A stretch of 6,283 nt of DNA. It comes from an uncultured Treponema sp. (GTDB lineage Bacteria > Spirochaetota > Spirochaetia > Treponematales > Treponemataceae). The notes below the pieces were generated by a model. That model did no database searches, had not been told where the DNA came from, and worked only from the letters and a program-made list of their open reading frames with translations. Position 1 is the first letter of the stretch; the number at the start of each line of letters is the position of its first letter. Location of the stretch: contig CAMAFU010000115.1 of the NCBI GenBank assembly GCA_945833725.1, positions 1 to 6,283 of the forward strand, in the 5' to 3' direction. Of the stretch, positions 5,953 to 6,283 are shown piece after piece. The position numbers and the translations under genes are program-made.

Positions 5953-6283
5953 ACACCGAAAAAATACCGATTTGTGCACACAAAAAAATAACTGCAAAAA
6001 GCGTTACGGAACTTAAAATGCTTGTCCAAACCACCAGCTGCCCTGCCAGAGTGTCATCGTTGCCCATTTCCGAAGCCATGGGAACAGAACTTACGGCAAC
6101 AGGAGTTGCAAAAAGGGCAATTAAGGCCGGAAATTCCACTTCTCTGAACCCAAGAAAATAGGCACAGCACAAAACAATACCCGGAACAAAAACAACGCGA
6201 AGCAATGTACCTGTAACAATCAGCTTTTTAAGTCTGGAAACAGCTCCAAAAGTAAAGTTTCCTCCCAAAGCAATAAGAGCCAC
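5951..6283 (-). CDS. C-terminal part of an auxin efflux carrier (AEC) family permease
   Basis: The frame enters from the right edge, so only the last 110 residues are visible and the true start lies outside; the first visible codon (GTG) should be read as an internal valine. The segment shows three hydrophobic spans, at about residues 22-45, 52-72 and 82-105, consistent with membrane helices. The pattern matches the end of AEC-type transporters (PF03547): ALGGNF near the start, a basic SRLKKL loop, a helix with TPVAVSSVPMASEMG, then NDDTLAGQLVVWTSILSSVT, equivalent to the common G.D..LAS..V..ST..S..T. Bacterial members are inner-membrane carriers often linked to malate, malonate or amino-acid transport; the substrate cannot be read from this part. 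It is the first gene of the leftward block seen here, 15 bp before uvrB. Confidence 0.82.
   Translation of the reverse strand: MALIALGGNFTFGAVSRLKKLIVTGTLLRVVFVPGIVLCCAYFLGFREVEFPALIALFATPVAVSSVPMASEMGNDDTLAGQLVVWTSILSSVTLFAVIFLCAQIGIFSV

Overview
The window looks like an ordinary chromosomal housekeeping segment from an A+T-rich bacterium, most probably a spirochaete close to Treponema. That placement is an inference from protein style: an Ndk reading KPGVLDRR where most read KPDGVxRG, a GpsA with DNTESLLLAAG, and a UvrB with RSTTSLIQIAGRAARN. It rests on recalled family patterns, not on a search.

Layout. At the left edge, on the + strand, lies the last 38 codons of an unidentified protein (perhaps glutamate racemase). 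Its TAA directly abuts the ATG of a YfcE/MJ0936-type metallophosphoesterase (119-796). A 13-bp gap then separates that gene from a convergent block running leftward on the - strand. In transcription order the block is: the C-terminal end of an auxin-efflux-carrier-type permease (6283-5951), uvrB (5935-3932), a possible 27-codon ORF (3924-3841), ndk (3830-3387), gpsA (3250-2189) and ffh (2147-810). All same-strand gaps are 136 bp or less, so part or all of the block may be one transcription unit. A promoter-like sequence just before ndk and structured sequence between ndk and gpsA suggest internal control points.

The block joins unrelated core jobs: nucleotide excision repair (UvrB), nucleoside triphosphate balancing (Ndk), glycerol-3-phosphate supply for phospholipids (GpsA) and co-translational membrane targeting (Ffh). 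No mobile element, CRISPR array, tRNA, rRNA or defence system is visible, and all complete genes look intact. No new biological system is evident. The points most worth checking are the ndk 5' region (possible leaderless start overlapping a small ORF), two inverted repeats before gpsA, and two motif variants (DEAH for DESH in UvrB, altered substrate-side motif in GpsA).
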